Source: Corallococcus soli
GTDB lineage: Bacteria; Myxococcota; Myxococcia; Myxococcales; Myxococcaceae
Length of the DNA stretch: 64,000 bases
Assembly: GCF_014930455.1 (NCBI RefSeq)
Contig: NZ_JAAIYO010000005.1
Span: 434,001-498,000, forward strand
Direction of reading: 5' to 3'
In this document: one piece after another, positions 1 to 11,123 of the stretch
How positions within the stretch are numbered: position 1 is the stretch's first letter
Layout of the letters: every line of letters starts with the position of its first letter
Notes under the pieces: generated by a model
Database searches by the model: none
What the model was told of the DNA's origin: nothing
The model's input: the letters and a program-made list of their open reading frames with translations, nothing else
Program-made: the position numbers and the translations under genes

Positions 1-906
1 GCGCTCGCCGGGGACGCGGGCACGGACGCCGACGCGGGCACGGACGCTGACGCGGGCACCGCCGTCGCCGCGCTCGCCGGAGACGCCGGGCTGGAGGACG
101 ACGGGGGCACGGCCGCCGTCGCCGCCGCGACCGAAGCGCCGCTCGAGGGCCTGGACCGCGAGATGCGCGTGGTGGACTACCCCACGCGCCTGCTGGTGCT
201 GCGGCCCGTGTACAACGCCCTGCCCGTGCTGGAGTACACGCCGGCCACCATCGACGTGTCGCCGGGGACCGGCTACTCGGTGTGGACCGAGGGCAGCGCG
301 GCGTTCGAGAACGGCGACGGCACCGCGTCCGGCACGCTCATGTACTACGCGGAAGGGGAGCTGCCGGCCGACAACGCCGTGGGCTTCATCAGCGCCGCGC
401 CCCGCACCCTCAAGGGCGCCAAGCGGCTGCACTTCTTCGCGCTGGACGACACCGGCCCGGAGGACAACCGGGGCTCCATCCGCGTGCACCTGCGGCAGTC
501 CGTCTACGTGCCGCCGCGCTCCGTGCTCTTCGAGCCCCAGAAGAACGCCTTCCAGGTGAAGGCCCGGCACCAGATGCTGCTGCGGGGCATGGACCCCAAG
601 TCCACCTACCTCATCACCGTGCGCGACGACTTCGCCGAGGTGCGCGCCGGCGCCCAGGGCCGCGTGAAGACGGTGCTGTGCGTGGAGAAGGGCCGGGCCC
701 CGGAGGACGTGCGCCGCTCGCACCGCCTCTTCGAGGCGGGCAAGCGCTACCAGGTGTCTGGCGTCAAGGACCTGCGCTGCGTCTTCCCGGACACGAACCT
801 GGACGACAACAGGGGCGCGCTCGACTTCGACATCGTCGACGTGACGAACATGTCCCGCAAGGAGCGCGCCGAAGCGCTCCGCGGTGCCAGCCGCTCGGAG
901 CGGTAG
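1..906 (+). CDS. C-terminal part of an Ala/Asp/Gly-rich hypothetical protein (5' end outside window)
   Basis: The reading frame is open from the first base and ends in TAG, so the gene starts upstream of the window. The visible first 50 or so residues are low-complexity Ala/Gly/Asp/Thr, including tandem DAGTDA units. After that comes a folded-looking, beta-rich domain of about 245 residues with many aromatic residues and little repetition. An internal ATG at 163 exists but has no clear ribosome binding site, and the same low-complexity codon pattern continues upstream of it, so I read through it. I do not recognise the family. The composition suggests a linker followed by a C-terminal domain of a larger protein. 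A strong hairpin lies just after the stop. Confidence 0.75.
   Translation, partial: ALAGDAGTDADAGTDADAGTAVAALAGDAGLEDDGGTAAVAAATEAPLEGLDREMRVVDYPTRLLVLRPVYNALPVLEYTPATIDVSPGTGYSVWTEGSAAFENGDGTASGTLMYYAEGELPADNAVGFISAAPRTLKGAKRLHFFALDDTGPEDNRGSIRVHLRQSVYVPPRSVLFEPQKNAFQVKARHQMLLRGMDPKSTYLITVRDDFAEVRAGAQGRVKTVLCVEKGRAPEDVRRSHRLFEAGKRYQVSGVKDLRCVFPDTNLDDNRGALDFDIVDVTNMSRKERAEALRGASRSER
13..60 (+). repeat. 18-bp in-frame tandem repeat
   Basis: Two full copies and one partial copy of an 18-bp unit beginning GACGCGGGCACG sit in frame in the preceding CDS and encode DAGTDA. The copies differ at a single third-codon position (GCC versus GCT). A looser duplication of the flanking ALAGDAG coding segment is seen at 1-21 and 73-93. 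This looks like a coding linker that expands by slippage. Confidence 0.8.
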
Positions 907-924
907 CCTCCCCGCCGAAGGGCG

Positions 925-962
925 GCCGGACAGCCGGGCCCCCGCCCACGGGCCCGTCCGGC
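925..962 (+). terminator. Hairpin terminator after the first CDS
   Basis: The arms GCCGGAC plus GGGCCC pair with GGGCCC plus GTCCGGC around an 8-nt loop, with a 4-nt bulge in the left arm. It begins 18 nt after the stop. There is no clear T tract, which is usual in this GC-rich background. Confidence 0.55.
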
Positions 963-1069
963 AGGCAGGCTTCAAGGACACCCGGGACATGCCCCTGACG
1001 CACGGCTCCCATCCGGGAGGCAGTGCCTACCCTCACGGACATCCACTTCGTGTTTCCGGGAGTCCGTCC

Positions 1070-1627
1070 ATGATGCCTGTGCTGTCGTCGACTGGTCTGG
1101 TGCTGCACAACCTGGGTCTCGCCGCCGGTTTCGGTGGTTCGCTCTTCGGGAAGATTGCCCTCAACCCGGCCGTGGCCGTCATCGAGTCCCGCGAGGAGCG
1201 GGGCCAGGTGGTGAACGCCGCCTGGAACGGCTTCAACATCGTCAACGCGGCGTCGGTGGGGCTGGCGGCCGTCACCTGGCTGGTGGGCCGCTCGCGGCTG
1301 ACGGGCCGGGAGATTGACGGCACGACGCGCGGGCTGGTCATCGCCAAGGACGTGCTGCTGGGCGCCACCGTGGCGCTGGGTGCGGCCAACATCATTGGCG
1401 GGGCCTTCCTGGCGAAGCAGGCGCCCGAAGGCGCCGTCCCCTCGGAGACGGGCCTGACGCCCACCGCCAACACGCCCGAGGCCGCCGCCAAGACGATGAA
1501 GGCGCTCGACGCGGGCGGCATCGTCAACCTCATCTCCATGGCGGGCGTCATCGCCGTCACCGCCATCCTCAACATGCGCGCGGGCAGCTCCTCGCGCTGG
1601 TCGCTGGTTGCCAGGTTCCTTCCGTAA
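1070..1627 (+). CDS. Small integral membrane protein, function unknown
   Basis: A 185-residue protein starting at the first of two adjacent ATG codons. It has four hydrophobic, probably membrane-spanning segments, at about residues 8-30, 50-72, 90-115 and 160-178. A conserved-looking motif, REERGQVVNAAWNGFNIVNA, lies between segments one and two. A longer frame upstream to 884 exists, but it runs through the terminator hairpin of the previous gene and reads as low-quality sequence, so I start at 1070. No signal peptide or catalytic motif is visible. It converges on gyrB with a hairpin between them. Function unknown. Confidence 0.75.
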   Translation: MMPVLSSTGLVLHNLGLAAGFGGSLFGKIALNPAVAVIESREERGQVVNAAWNGFNIVNAASVGLAAVTWLVGRSRLTGREIDGTTRGLVIAKDVLLGATVALGAANIIGGAFLAKQAPEGAVPSETGLTPTANTPEAAAKTMKALDAGGIVNLISMAGVIAVTAILNMRAGSSSRWSLVARFLP

Positions 1628-1715
1628 GGGCTTCCGGGGGCCGCCTGCGGTGCGCCGCGGCCCGGCTCGACAAGGATGGGAAGGGCGCGTGGGCGCGGAT
1701 GCCTTGAAAGCGGCA

Positions 1716-1749
1716 CCGGGCCCACGGGTCTTTCCAACCCGGGGCCCGG
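1716..1749. terminator. Bidirectional hairpin between membrane protein gene and gyrB
   Basis: A 13-bp perfect stem (CCGGGCCC then CGGGT on the left, one bulged A) closes on a 7-nt loop, CTTTCCA. It lies between two convergent genes, 31 nt beyond the gyrB stop, so it can serve both strands. Confidence 0.65.
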
Positions 1750-1779
1750 CGCGCACTCCAGGAGGCCTTGCGTCAGGCC

Positions 1780-4347
<2,568 letters not shown>

Positions 4348-4354
4348 TCATGAA

Positions 4355-4810
4355 TCAGGCGTCGAAACGCGAGGGCGGGAGGCGGTCCTCCAGCGCCGCG
4401 AGCAACTCTTCATAAACAGCCTTGCGGGCGAAGAGATGCCGCGTCACGAGCACCCTTCCCTCCTCCTTCAGGAACAGGCCCAGCACGCTCCCCTTGCGGC
4501 CGACCCGGCGCACGGAATCAACCTGTCCCCAGTGCAGCTCCAGGGGCTTGCCGCTGAAGGGCCGGGCCACCCGCACCCCCGCGTTGTCCAGGGTGATGCC
4601 CCAGCCTTCACGGGGGCGCAGCCGGTGCACGGACACCAGGAAGGTCAGCATCAGGCCGGCGCTGATGCCGGCCCGCGCCATGGCGAGCAGCCCCCCGCCG
4701 CCCCGGTAGTCCGCCAGGGCCCAGGCGGTGAGGACCGCCAGCAGGCACGCACCCAGGAAGAGGGCAATCCGGGTAGGGCGGGGATCAAAGGGAAAGAAGC
4801 GCTGGCTCAT
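4355..4810 (-). CDS. Small PH-domain-like membrane protein
   Basis: A 151-residue protein with two adjacent hydrophobic segments near the N-terminus (about residues 14-30 and 37-57), followed by a basic, beta-rich cytoplasmic domain (GVRVARPF..KPLELHWGQVDSVRRVGRKGSVLGL). This layout is typical of bacterial PH-domain-like (YdbS/DUF304-type) membrane proteins, but the match is by architecture only. I chose ATG 4810 because the upstream frame is low-complexity and would run into the divergent acetyltransferase gene. It sits between gyrB and that gene with its own 105-nt divergent promoter region. Function unknown. Confidence 0.65.
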   Translation of the reverse strand: MSQRFFPFDPRPTRIALFLGACLLAVLTAWALADYRGGGGLLAMARAGISAGLMLTFLVSVHRLRPREGWGITLDNAGVRVARPFSGKPLELHWGQVDSVRRVGRKGSVLGLFLKEEGRVLVTRHLFARKAVYEELLAALEDRLPPSRFDA

Positions 4811-4915
4811 GGCGGACGTGGGGTTGGAACCTAATCCCCGGGCGCACGGTGTGCGCGTCCTTTCCTCCACGGCTGTTCTTTGGCGGTCGCCCCCGTGTCT
4901 AGGCTCGCCGCCCGC

Positions 4916-5686
4916 ATGACGGATGCCGAACTCACCTCGCGACTGCACACCAACCTCATCGCCTTCAAGCGCCTCCAGGCGGAGCGCGGCTCACTGCGCC
5001 ACCTGAGCCTCCCCGGGGTGGAGGCGTTCGCCCTGCCGGCCTACCAGGACGCGCACTTCCAGCAGGTGCTCTTCACCCACGCGGACGCGCTGTCCCAGGC
5101 GCTGCCCGCCGTCCGGGACTTCTACCGGGGCCTGGGCCTGTCGCGCTGGCGCGTCACCCTGACGCCCTGGCAGCGGGACGCGAAGGCCGTGCTGGCCGAG
5201 CAGGGCTACCGGTTCGACTTCACCATCCCCGCGATGGGCGCCTGGCTGAAGGACCTGCCGGACGCGGCGCCCGGGGTGCCGGTGGAGTCCATGGGGGACC
5301 TGACGGACCTGGTGGAGCTCAACGTGAGCGCCTACGGCCCCGAGTGGCGGGACATCCTGGCCACCTGGCGGCGCCCTCCCCCGCCGTCGGTGCACACGGT
5401 GGTGGCGCGCGACGCGGGCCGCCCCCTGTCCTGCGGGCTGGCGGTGGACGTGGCGGACACCGCGGGCGTGTACCTGGTGGCCACCCACCCGGAGGCCCGG
5501 GGCCTGGGCATGGCCACGGCGGTGATGCGCGGGCTCATCGCCGGGGCGCGGGCGCGCGGGTGCACCGCGACGGTGCTCCAGTCCACCGCCGCGGGCCTGC
5601 GCATCTACCGGCACCTGGGCTTCCGGGACCTGGGTGAGTGGGAGCACTGGGTGCCGCCGCCGGGCCAGGGCCGCGCTCTGGGGTGA
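4916..5686 (+). CDS. GNAT-family N-acetyltransferase
   Basis: A 256-residue protein. The C-terminal half carries the GNAT acetyl-CoA-binding pattern: YLVATHPEARGLGMATAVM (motif A, R/Q-x-x-G-x-G/A form), then a C-terminal ATVLQSTAAGLRIYRHLGF segment that matches motif B. The N-terminal half is a divergent domain of about 100 residues with many aromatics, as in two-domain GNATs. The substrate cannot be read from the sequence. Start ATG 4916 gives MTDAELTSRL; an in-frame ATG 12 codons earlier lies at the edge of the divergent promoter region. Its stop lies 4 nt from the stop of the convergent HTH-EIIA gene, so there is no room for a terminator between them. Confidence 0.85.
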   Translation: MTDAELTSRLHTNLIAFKRLQAERGSLRHLSLPGVEAFALPAYQDAHFQQVLFTHADALSQALPAVRDFYRGLGLSRWRVTLTPWQRDAKAVLAEQGYRFDFTIPAMGAWLKDLPDAAPGVPVESMGDLTDLVELNVSAYGPEWRDILATWRRPPPPSVHTVVARDAGRPLSCGLAVDVADTAGVYLVATHPEARGLGMATAVMRGLIAGARARGCTATVLQSTAAGLRIYRHLGFRDLGEWEHWVPPPGQGRALG

Positions 5687-5690
5687 GGCC

Positions 5691-6509
5691 TCAGCGCAGC
5701 GCTTCCAGCTCCTCCAGCGTCTCCAGCACCTGCCGGGCGTCCTCGGCGCCCTGGAGCCGGTCCGCCAGCCCCCGGCCCGCGAGCCGGGCCACGTGCGCCA
5801 GCCGCATCAGCCGGGCGCGCCCCCGGTGTCCGTCCACCAGCGCCACCACCAGCCGCAGGGGCTGGCCGTCCGGCGCGTCCGTCTTCAGCGGCCGGGCCAG
5901 CGTCACCAGCGCCGCCACCGGGGCCGCGCCTGACACGAAGGCGTGCGGCACCGCCACGCCGCTGCCCACCTGGGAGGGGGTCTCCCCCTCGCGCTGGCGC
6001 AGCCCCTGCGCCAGCGCCGCCGCGTCCAGGCCGGGCAGCGCGGAGGCCAGCCGCCCCGCCGCCACGTCGAGCGCGTCCTCGTAGTCCCCGCAGCTCAGCT
6101 GCACCACCACGCGCTCCGGGCTCAAGAGCGGCCCCAGGGCGGGGACGGGCTCGTCGCCGCGCGCTTCGCGCAAGGGGAACTCCGCGTCCAGGAAGGCCCG
6201 CACGCGCGCCAGCTGCGCGCCGGTGAGCTTGCGCCGCGCGATGTCCAGCAGCAGCGTCCCCGCCGCGGGCACGTCCTCCAGGTAGCCCGCGACGTAGGGG
6301 CTCACCCGGTTGGCCACGTCCATCAGCAGCGCCGGGGGCACGTCCAGCTCCCGCGCGATGGCGGTCAGCCGCTCCTGCGTGGGCGGCGCGTCCACGCCGT
6401 GCTCCACGCGGCTCAGGTACGCGCTGGAGACGCCAATGCGCCGCGCCAGGTCGCGCAGCGACAGCCCCGCGTCCACCCGCAACAGCCGCAGCGTGGCCCC
6501 CAGGTGCAT
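5691..6509 (-). CDS. XRE-type HTH regulator fused to a PtsN-like EIIA domain
   Basis: A 272-residue two-domain protein. Residues 5-60 are an XRE/Cro helix-turn-helix (LSLRDLARRIGVSSAYLSRVEHG). Residues from about 130 to the end are a PTS EIIA type 2 (fructose/nitrogen) domain with the phospho-acceptor context GSGVAVPHAF, His189. A helical linker joins them. In proteobacteria EIIA(Ntr) carries phosphoryl state and binds K+ transport proteins such as TrkA and KdpD; the DNA-binding fusion suggests a direct transcriptional output. The gene starts 4 nt after the stop of the K+/H+ antiporter gene, so the two are co-transcribed and probably linked in K+/pH homeostasis. That link is inference. Confidence 0.85.
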   Translation of the reverse strand: MHLGATLRLLRVDAGLSLRDLARRIGVSSAYLSRVEHGVDAPPTQERLTAIARELDVPPALLMDVANRVSPYVAGYLEDVPAAGTLLLDIARRKLTGAQLARVRAFLDAEFPLREARGDEPVPALGPLLSPERVVVQLSCGDYEDALDVAAGRLASALPGLDAAALAQGLRQREGETPSQVGSGVAVPHAFVSGAAPVAALVTLARPLKTDAPDGQPLRLVVALVDGHRGRARLMRLAHVARLAGRGLADRLQGAEDARQVLETLEELEALR

Positions 6510-6513
6510 GGCG

Positions 6514-8682
6514 TCAGCTCCTCGTCCCGGCCGCCTGCGCGCCGCCCGGCGTGGCGTCCCCACCCGGGGCCAGGCCTTCGCCCTGGACCCGCACGGGGGC
6601 CCCTTCCGGGTGGCGGACGAGCAGCAGTGAGGCGGGCGCGTCCCGCACGATGCGCTCGCGCTGCACGCCGAAGAGCCGGTCCTCCAGGCCCCACTCGGCG
6701 CCCAGGCCCACCACCACCAGGTCGTAGCCCGCCCGCACCTCCTCCAGCGCCGCCTCCTCCGGCGACGCGTGGCGCACCACCTTGAGCTTCACCGCCGCGC
6801 CCTCATCCGCGGGGAACAGCTCCTCCACCTGCGCCCGGCCCGACCCCGGCCCCTCCGGCGACGTCACGTGCAGCACCGTCACCTCCGCGCCGGCCTGCTT
6901 GAACAGCCGCCGCGCCAGCCCCAGCGCCGCGCGGTCGTGCCGGCTGCCCACGAAGGGCACCAGCACCCGCCGCACCTGCGACAGGCCCCGGTCCACCAGC
7001 ACCGCCACCGTGCCGGTGGACTCCTGCATCACCTCATGCACCGTGCCGCCCAGCACCGTCTGGCTGAAGAGCGGCTTGTGCCAGCCCAGCAGCACCAGGT
7101 CCGCGCGCTTGGCCTGCGCCGTGCGGCAGATGTCCCGCGCGGGCTCCGACGACACGAACGACAGCGTGCGCACCGACAGGCCCAGCTTCTCCGCCCGGCC
7201 CATGAGCGGCGTCAGCGCGCTGCCCGACGCGCCCGTCGCATCCAGGGCCTCCTCCGCGCGCGCCTTGAGCGCCCGGTCCGGCGACAGCAGGTGCAGCGCG
7301 TACAGGTTCGCCTCGTTGCGCTCGCCCGACAGCGCGCGCGACAGCACCGCCATGCCCGGCCCCGCCTGCCCGTGCGACACGCACAGCAGCACCGTGTACG
7401 CGGACGGGGCCAGCGCCGCGCCCGGCGTCTCGCGCGAGAGCTGGTCGCGCGCCTGCTGCTCCGGCGGATACATCCACTTGAGCAGCGGCGACGTCATGAA
7501 CGTGGTCACCAGCGCCATGATGACCATCATGGTGAAGAGCGTGGGGGAGATGACGCCCAGGTCCAGGCCCAGGTTGAGCACGATGAGCTCCATCAGCCCG
7601 CGCGTGTTCATCAGGACGCCAATGGCCCCCGCCTCGCGCCACCGCAGCCCCGTGAGGCGGGCGGCCACCGCGCTGCCACCGAACTTGCCCAGGCACGCCA
7701 GCAGGATGATGACCCCGCACGTCACCCAGGACTCCACGGTGTCCAGCAGGCCAATCTGCGTGCGCAGGCCGCTGAAGGCGAAGAACACGGGCAGCAGCAG
7801 CACCACCGTCACGTCCTCCAGCTTCTCCGCCAGCGCCGAGGCCAGCCCCCCCTCCTTGGGAATCACCGCGCCGAACAGGAACGCGCCGAAGAGGGCGTGG
7901 ATGCCAATGCGCTCCGTGGCCCACGCGGACGCCAGCAGCAGCAGCAGCGTGCCCGCCACCACGTTCTGCGTCAGGCCCTCGCGGCTGGCCACGCGCGCCC
8001 CCAGCCGGGCCAGGAACGGCCGCACCAGCAGCAACATGAAGCCGATGTAGAGCACCGCGAACAGCGTGGTCAGCCCCGCCTCCGCCAGGCTGGTCGCGCG
8101 CACCAGCGACACCACGAACGCCAGCAGGCACCACGCCGTCACGTCGTCCACCGCCGCGCACGCGATGGCGATGGCGCCCAGCTTCGACTGCATCAGCCCG
8201 CGCTCGGTGAGGATGCGCGCCAGCACCGGGAAGGCCGTGATGCTCATGGACACCCCCATGAACAGCACGAACGACGAGAACGGCACCGACGGGTCCGACA
8301 GCGACTTGTACAGCCACAGCGCCCCCGCCACCGCGCCCAGCGCGAAGGGGACGACGATGCTCGAGTGGCTGATGGCCACCGACGTGTGCCCCCGCCCCTT
8401 GAGCATCCGGGGGTCCAGCTCCAGGCCGATGAGGAACATGAAGAGCACCAGCCCCACCTCGGCCAGCATCTTCAGGAACGGCATCGACTCCGCGGGGAAC
8501 AGCCACTGCAGCGCCCCCGGCGAAATCAGCCCCAGCAGCGACGGCCCCAGCGCGATGCCCGCCACCACCTCCGCGATGACCAGGGGCTGGCCAATCCACC
8601 GCGCCCCACGCCCTATCAGCCGCGACAGGCCGATGATGACGATGAGCTGCACCAGGAGCTGGGCGAGCATGTGGGTGTTCAT
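6514..8682 (-). CDS. CPA2-family K+/H+ (or Na+/H+) antiporter with tandem Usp domains
   Basis: A 722-residue cation:proton antiporter of the KefB/GerN (CPA2) type. The first ~400 residues hold about 12 hydrophobic segments, with family hallmarks GPSLLGL, GLELDPRML, AIACAAVDDVTAW (the ion-binding DD pair) and RGLMELIVLNLG. The C-terminal ~300 residues form two universal-stress-protein-like repeats (TVLLCVSHG... and RRVLVPFVGS...), ending with the nucleotide-loop-like VVVGLGAEWG. There is no TrkA-N domain. It exchanges K+ or Na+ for protons across the inner membrane, and the Usp tail probably senses nucleotides. It is the first gene of a two-gene unit with the HTH-EIIA regulator. Confidence 0.9.
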   Translation of the reverse strand: MNTHMLAQLLVQLIVIIGLSRLIGRGARWIGQPLVIAEVVAGIALGPSLLGLISPGALQWLFPAESMPFLKMLAEVGLVLFMFLIGLELDPRMLKGRGHTSVAISHSSIVVPFALGAVAGALWLYKSLSDPSVPFSSFVLFMGVSMSITAFPVLARILTERGLMQSKLGAIAIACAAVDDVTAWCLLAFVVSLVRATSLAEAGLTTLFAVLYIGFMLLLVRPFLARLGARVASREGLTQNVVAGTLLLLLASAWATERIGIHALFGAFLFGAVIPKEGGLASALAEKLEDVTVVLLLPVFFAFSGLRTQIGLLDTVESWVTCGVIILLACLGKFGGSAVAARLTGLRWREAGAIGVLMNTRGLMELIVLNLGLDLGVISPTLFTMMVIMALVTTFMTSPLLKWMYPPEQQARDQLSRETPGAALAPSAYTVLLCVSHGQAGPGMAVLSRALSGERNEANLYALHLLSPDRALKARAEEALDATGASGSALTPLMGRAEKLGLSVRTLSFVSSEPARDICRTAQAKRADLVLLGWHKPLFSQTVLGGTVHEVMQESTGTVAVLVDRGLSQVRRVLVPFVGSRHDRAALGLARRLFKQAGAEVTVLHVTSPEGPGSGRAQVEELFPADEGAAVKLKVVRHASPEEAALEEVRAGYDLVVVGLGAEWGLEDRLFGVQRERIVRDAPASLLLVRHPEGAPVRVQGEGLAPGGDATPGGAQAAGTRS

Positions 8683-8799
8683 GGGATGGGCCTCGCGAAA
8701 CGGGTGTTAAGGAGGCACTTACCAGTCCGTCGCGCGCAGCGTCAACGCACGCGCGGGACGCCTGCCCGTTGGCGAGCAGACGTCAGGCCCCGGGGACCC

Positions 8800-9168
8800 T
8801 CAGGAAACCTTGTTGGAGGCCACCGCGCGCAGGAGGGTCTCCACGTCCACGGGCTTGCGCAGGTAGCCGCAGGCGCCCATCTCCTCGGCCACCTGGGCGG
8901 CGTTCGCGGAGGCGGAGAAGACGAGCACGGGGATGTCGCGCCACGCCTCCACCTGGCGCATCTGACGGCCGAACGTCGCGCCGTCCATCACGGGCATCAT
9001 CATGTCCAGCAGCACCAGCGCGGGGAGGCTCTGCTCCTTGCGCAGCACCTCCAGCGCTTGCAAGCCGTTGCCCGCTCCCAGCACGGTGTAGCCCGCGTCG
9101 CGCAGGACCTCCTCCAGCGCCTCCCGCAGGTCCGTGTCGTCGTCCACCACCAACAGCGGCCGGCTCAA
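8800..9168 (-). CDS. Single-domain response regulator (REC only)
   Basis: A 122-residue receiver with no output domain. The acidic pocket DDD (residues 9-11), phospho-acceptor Asp55 (LLDMMMPVMDG), the switch serine (VFSAS) and Lys (LRKPV) are all present. No ATG is available. The TTG at 9168 overlaps the stop of the upstream kinase gene as TTGA and has AAGGAG about 9 nt upstream, so translation is coupled. It is very likely the phosphorylation target, or a relay partner, of that kinase. With no DNA-binding domain, it would act through protein contacts or a phosphorelay. Confidence 0.88.
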   Translation of the reverse strand: MSRPLLVVDDDTDLREALEEVLRDAGYTVLGAGNGLQALEVLRKEQSLPALVLLDMMMPVMDGATFGRQMRQVEAWRDIPVLVFSASANAAQVAEEMGACGYLRKPVDVETLLRAVASNKVS

Positions 9169-10796
9169 TCTCGCGTCTCCTTCTCCAGCGGCAACTCCAA
9201 CGTGAACCGGGCGCCCTCCGCCTGGCCGGGCTCCGCCCAGGCCCTGCCGCCGTGCGCTTCCGCCGCGCGGCGCGTGAGGTACAGGCCCAGGCCCAGGCCT
9301 CCATACGAGTGCGAGCTGACGGCCCGCCCGAAGCGCTCGAAGATACGCTCGACCTGGTCCACGGGCACGCCGATTCCACGGTCCCGCACCTGGATCCGCG
9401 CGAAGCCCCCCGCGCGCCCCACGTCCACCTCCACCGGCCGCCCCGGACCGAACTTGAGCGCGTTGGAGATCAACGCCGCCACCGCCTGGTCCACCCGGAG
9501 CCGGTCCCACGTCCCCCACAGTCCCTGGCGCGCGGACTGGCGCAGTTCGCACCCCGCCGCCCGCGCCTCCGCCTGGTAGCGCTCCAGCACCTCCGCCACC
9601 AGCTCCTCCAGGTCGAAGCGCTCCGGCATCAGCGACAGCTCGCCGCTGGACAGCTGCGACACGTCCAGCAGCCCCTCCACCAGCGTGCCCAGCCGGCGCA
9701 CCTGCCGCACGCTGCGCTCCAGCCGCGTCACCACCTCCGGCTCCAGGTGGTGCGACTCCGAGCGCTGCAGGAGCGTGCCCAGCTGGAGCCGCAGCGTGGT
9801 GAGGGGCGTGCGCAGCTCGTGCGCGGCCACGGTGAGGAACTCGTCGCGCAGCCGCACCGCTTCGCGCGCCTCCTGGAACAGCCGCGCGTTCTCCATCGCG
9901 AGCCCCGCGCGCCGCGCCAGCTCCTGGGCCAGCGCCAGGTCCACCGGCCCCAGCGTGCGCTCACCCAGCGTGCCCAGCGACAGCACGCCCAGCGCGCCCT
10001 CGCGGCCGGGCAGGGGCGCGTTCACCACCGAGCGCAGGCCCAGCGCCTCCACCCCGCGCAGGTACGCCGCCGCGTCCGCGACGGGGGCGTGGGGGCGCTG
10101 ACGCACGTCCGGCACCAGCTCCGGCAGGCCCGTGCGCAGCACGTTCACGGGCCCCCCGGCGGCCTGGGGATCCAACGGGTAGCGCTGGTTCAGCTGCATC
10201 GCCAGCGTGCGCCGGGCCGGGTCCGGGTGCGCCAGCGCCACCATCCGCAGCCCGCCCCGCTCCAGGTCCTGCACGAAGAAGGCGCTCCAGTCCGCCACCT
10301 TCGGCACCAGCAGCTGGACCAGTTGATCCAACCGCGCCTCCTGCTCCAGCGACGCGGTGAGCATCTCGCTGGCGCGGGCGAGAATCTCCCGGTCCACCTC
10401 CGCGCGCGCGCGCTCGCGCCGCACGCGCGTCTCCTCCAGCTCACGCGCCACCGCCGGGCCCAGCCGCGCCAGCCGGTCCTTGGAGAAGCAGTCGCGCGCC
10501 CCCGCCTTCATCAGCGTGACGGCCTGCTCCTCGCTGAGCAGGCTGGACAGGACGATGAGCGGCACGTCCCGTCCCACCTCCTGGAGCACCGCCAGCACGT
10601 CCAGCGCGCTGAAGCGCGGCAGCCGGTAGTCGCACAGCACCAGGTCCCACGCGTCGGAGGCCAGCGCCCCGCGCAGCGACTCCAGCGACTCCACGCGGCG
10701 GGTCGTGGGCTGGTAGCCCGCCTGCACCAGCTCCGCCGTCACCAGCGCCGCGTCGTTGGCGCTGTCCTCCACCAGCAGCAGCCGGAAGGGCGTCAT
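9165..10796 (-). CDS. Hybrid sensor: REC - GAF - HisKA - HATPase histidine kinase
   Basis: A 543-residue cytoplasmic kinase with no membrane segment. Order: N-terminal receiver (Asp56 in CDYRLP, residues 4-120), GAF-like sensor domain (about 150-290; YLRGVEALGLRSVVNAPL), HisKA with the H-box AAHELRTPL, and HATPase with N box (ISNALKFG), DRGIGVP and GGLGLGLYL. The N-terminal receiver suggests it takes signals from another kinase. Start ATG 10796 (MTPFRLLLVED) begins the receiver directly; the longer frame upstream is Pro/Gly/Arg-rich noise. It is coupled to the single-domain receiver gene by a 4-nt overlap. Confidence 0.92.
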   Translation of the reverse strand: MTPFRLLLVEDSANDAALVTAELVQAGYQPTTRRVESLESLRGALASDAWDLVLCDYRLPRFSALDVLAVLQEVGRDVPLIVLSSLLSEEQAVTLMKAGARDCFSKDRLARLGPAVARELEETRVRRERARAEVDREILARASEMLTASLEQEARLDQLVQLLVPKVADWSAFFVQDLERGGLRMVALAHPDPARRTLAMQLNQRYPLDPQAAGGPVNVLRTGLPELVPDVRQRPHAPVADAAAYLRGVEALGLRSVVNAPLPGREGALGVLSLGTLGERTLGPVDLALAQELARRAGLAMENARLFQEAREAVRLRDEFLTVAAHELRTPLTTLRLQLGTLLQRSESHHLEPEVVTRLERSVRQVRRLGTLVEGLLDVSQLSSGELSLMPERFDLEELVAEVLERYQAEARAAGCELRQSARQGLWGTWDRLRVDQAVAALISNALKFGPGRPVEVDVGRAGGFARIQVRDRGIGVPVDQVERIFERFGRAVSSHSYGGLGLGLYLTRRAAEAHGGRAWAEPGQAEGARFTLELPLEKETRD

Positions 10797-11123
10797 GCCC
10801 GGGCCCCGGCCGTCACCGCCACCCGGGGCGGTCCCACTCCAGGCGCTGTCTGGACACGGCCGGGCACGCGGAGCCGTGCGCTCCACCCGGGGGCCCACCG
10901 CCGTGCCGGCCGGGAGCCTGGTGCTGCATCCATTCGCGTGACTCCTCCCGGGTGTGGCCGGAAAACCGCCTGCTTCCGGCAACGGGCCTTTCGCACGCAT
11001 GCTAGTGGCCCTGCCCGTCACCCCATCGGGAGAAATGGTGGGCGCTCCACCCCGACCGCTGGCTGGTGAACGTCCCGCGCCCCGGAGCCCCTGATTCCCC
11101 GTCCCAAATGGGACGGGCCGGGA
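10797..11123. other. Intergenic region, promoter of REC-GAF kinase operon
   Basis: No gene is supported here. It must hold the leftward promoter for the kinase and receiver genes, but no clear -35/-10 pair is visible. Its right end holds the terminator of the DUF2378 gene (separate entry). Confidence 0.5.
11098..11117 (-). terminator. Perfect hairpin after the DUF2378 gene
   Basis: CCCGTCCCA and TGGGACGGG pair perfectly around AA (in practice a 4-nt AAAT loop). It lies 7 nt past the stop of the leftward DUF2378 gene. Confidence 0.7.
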
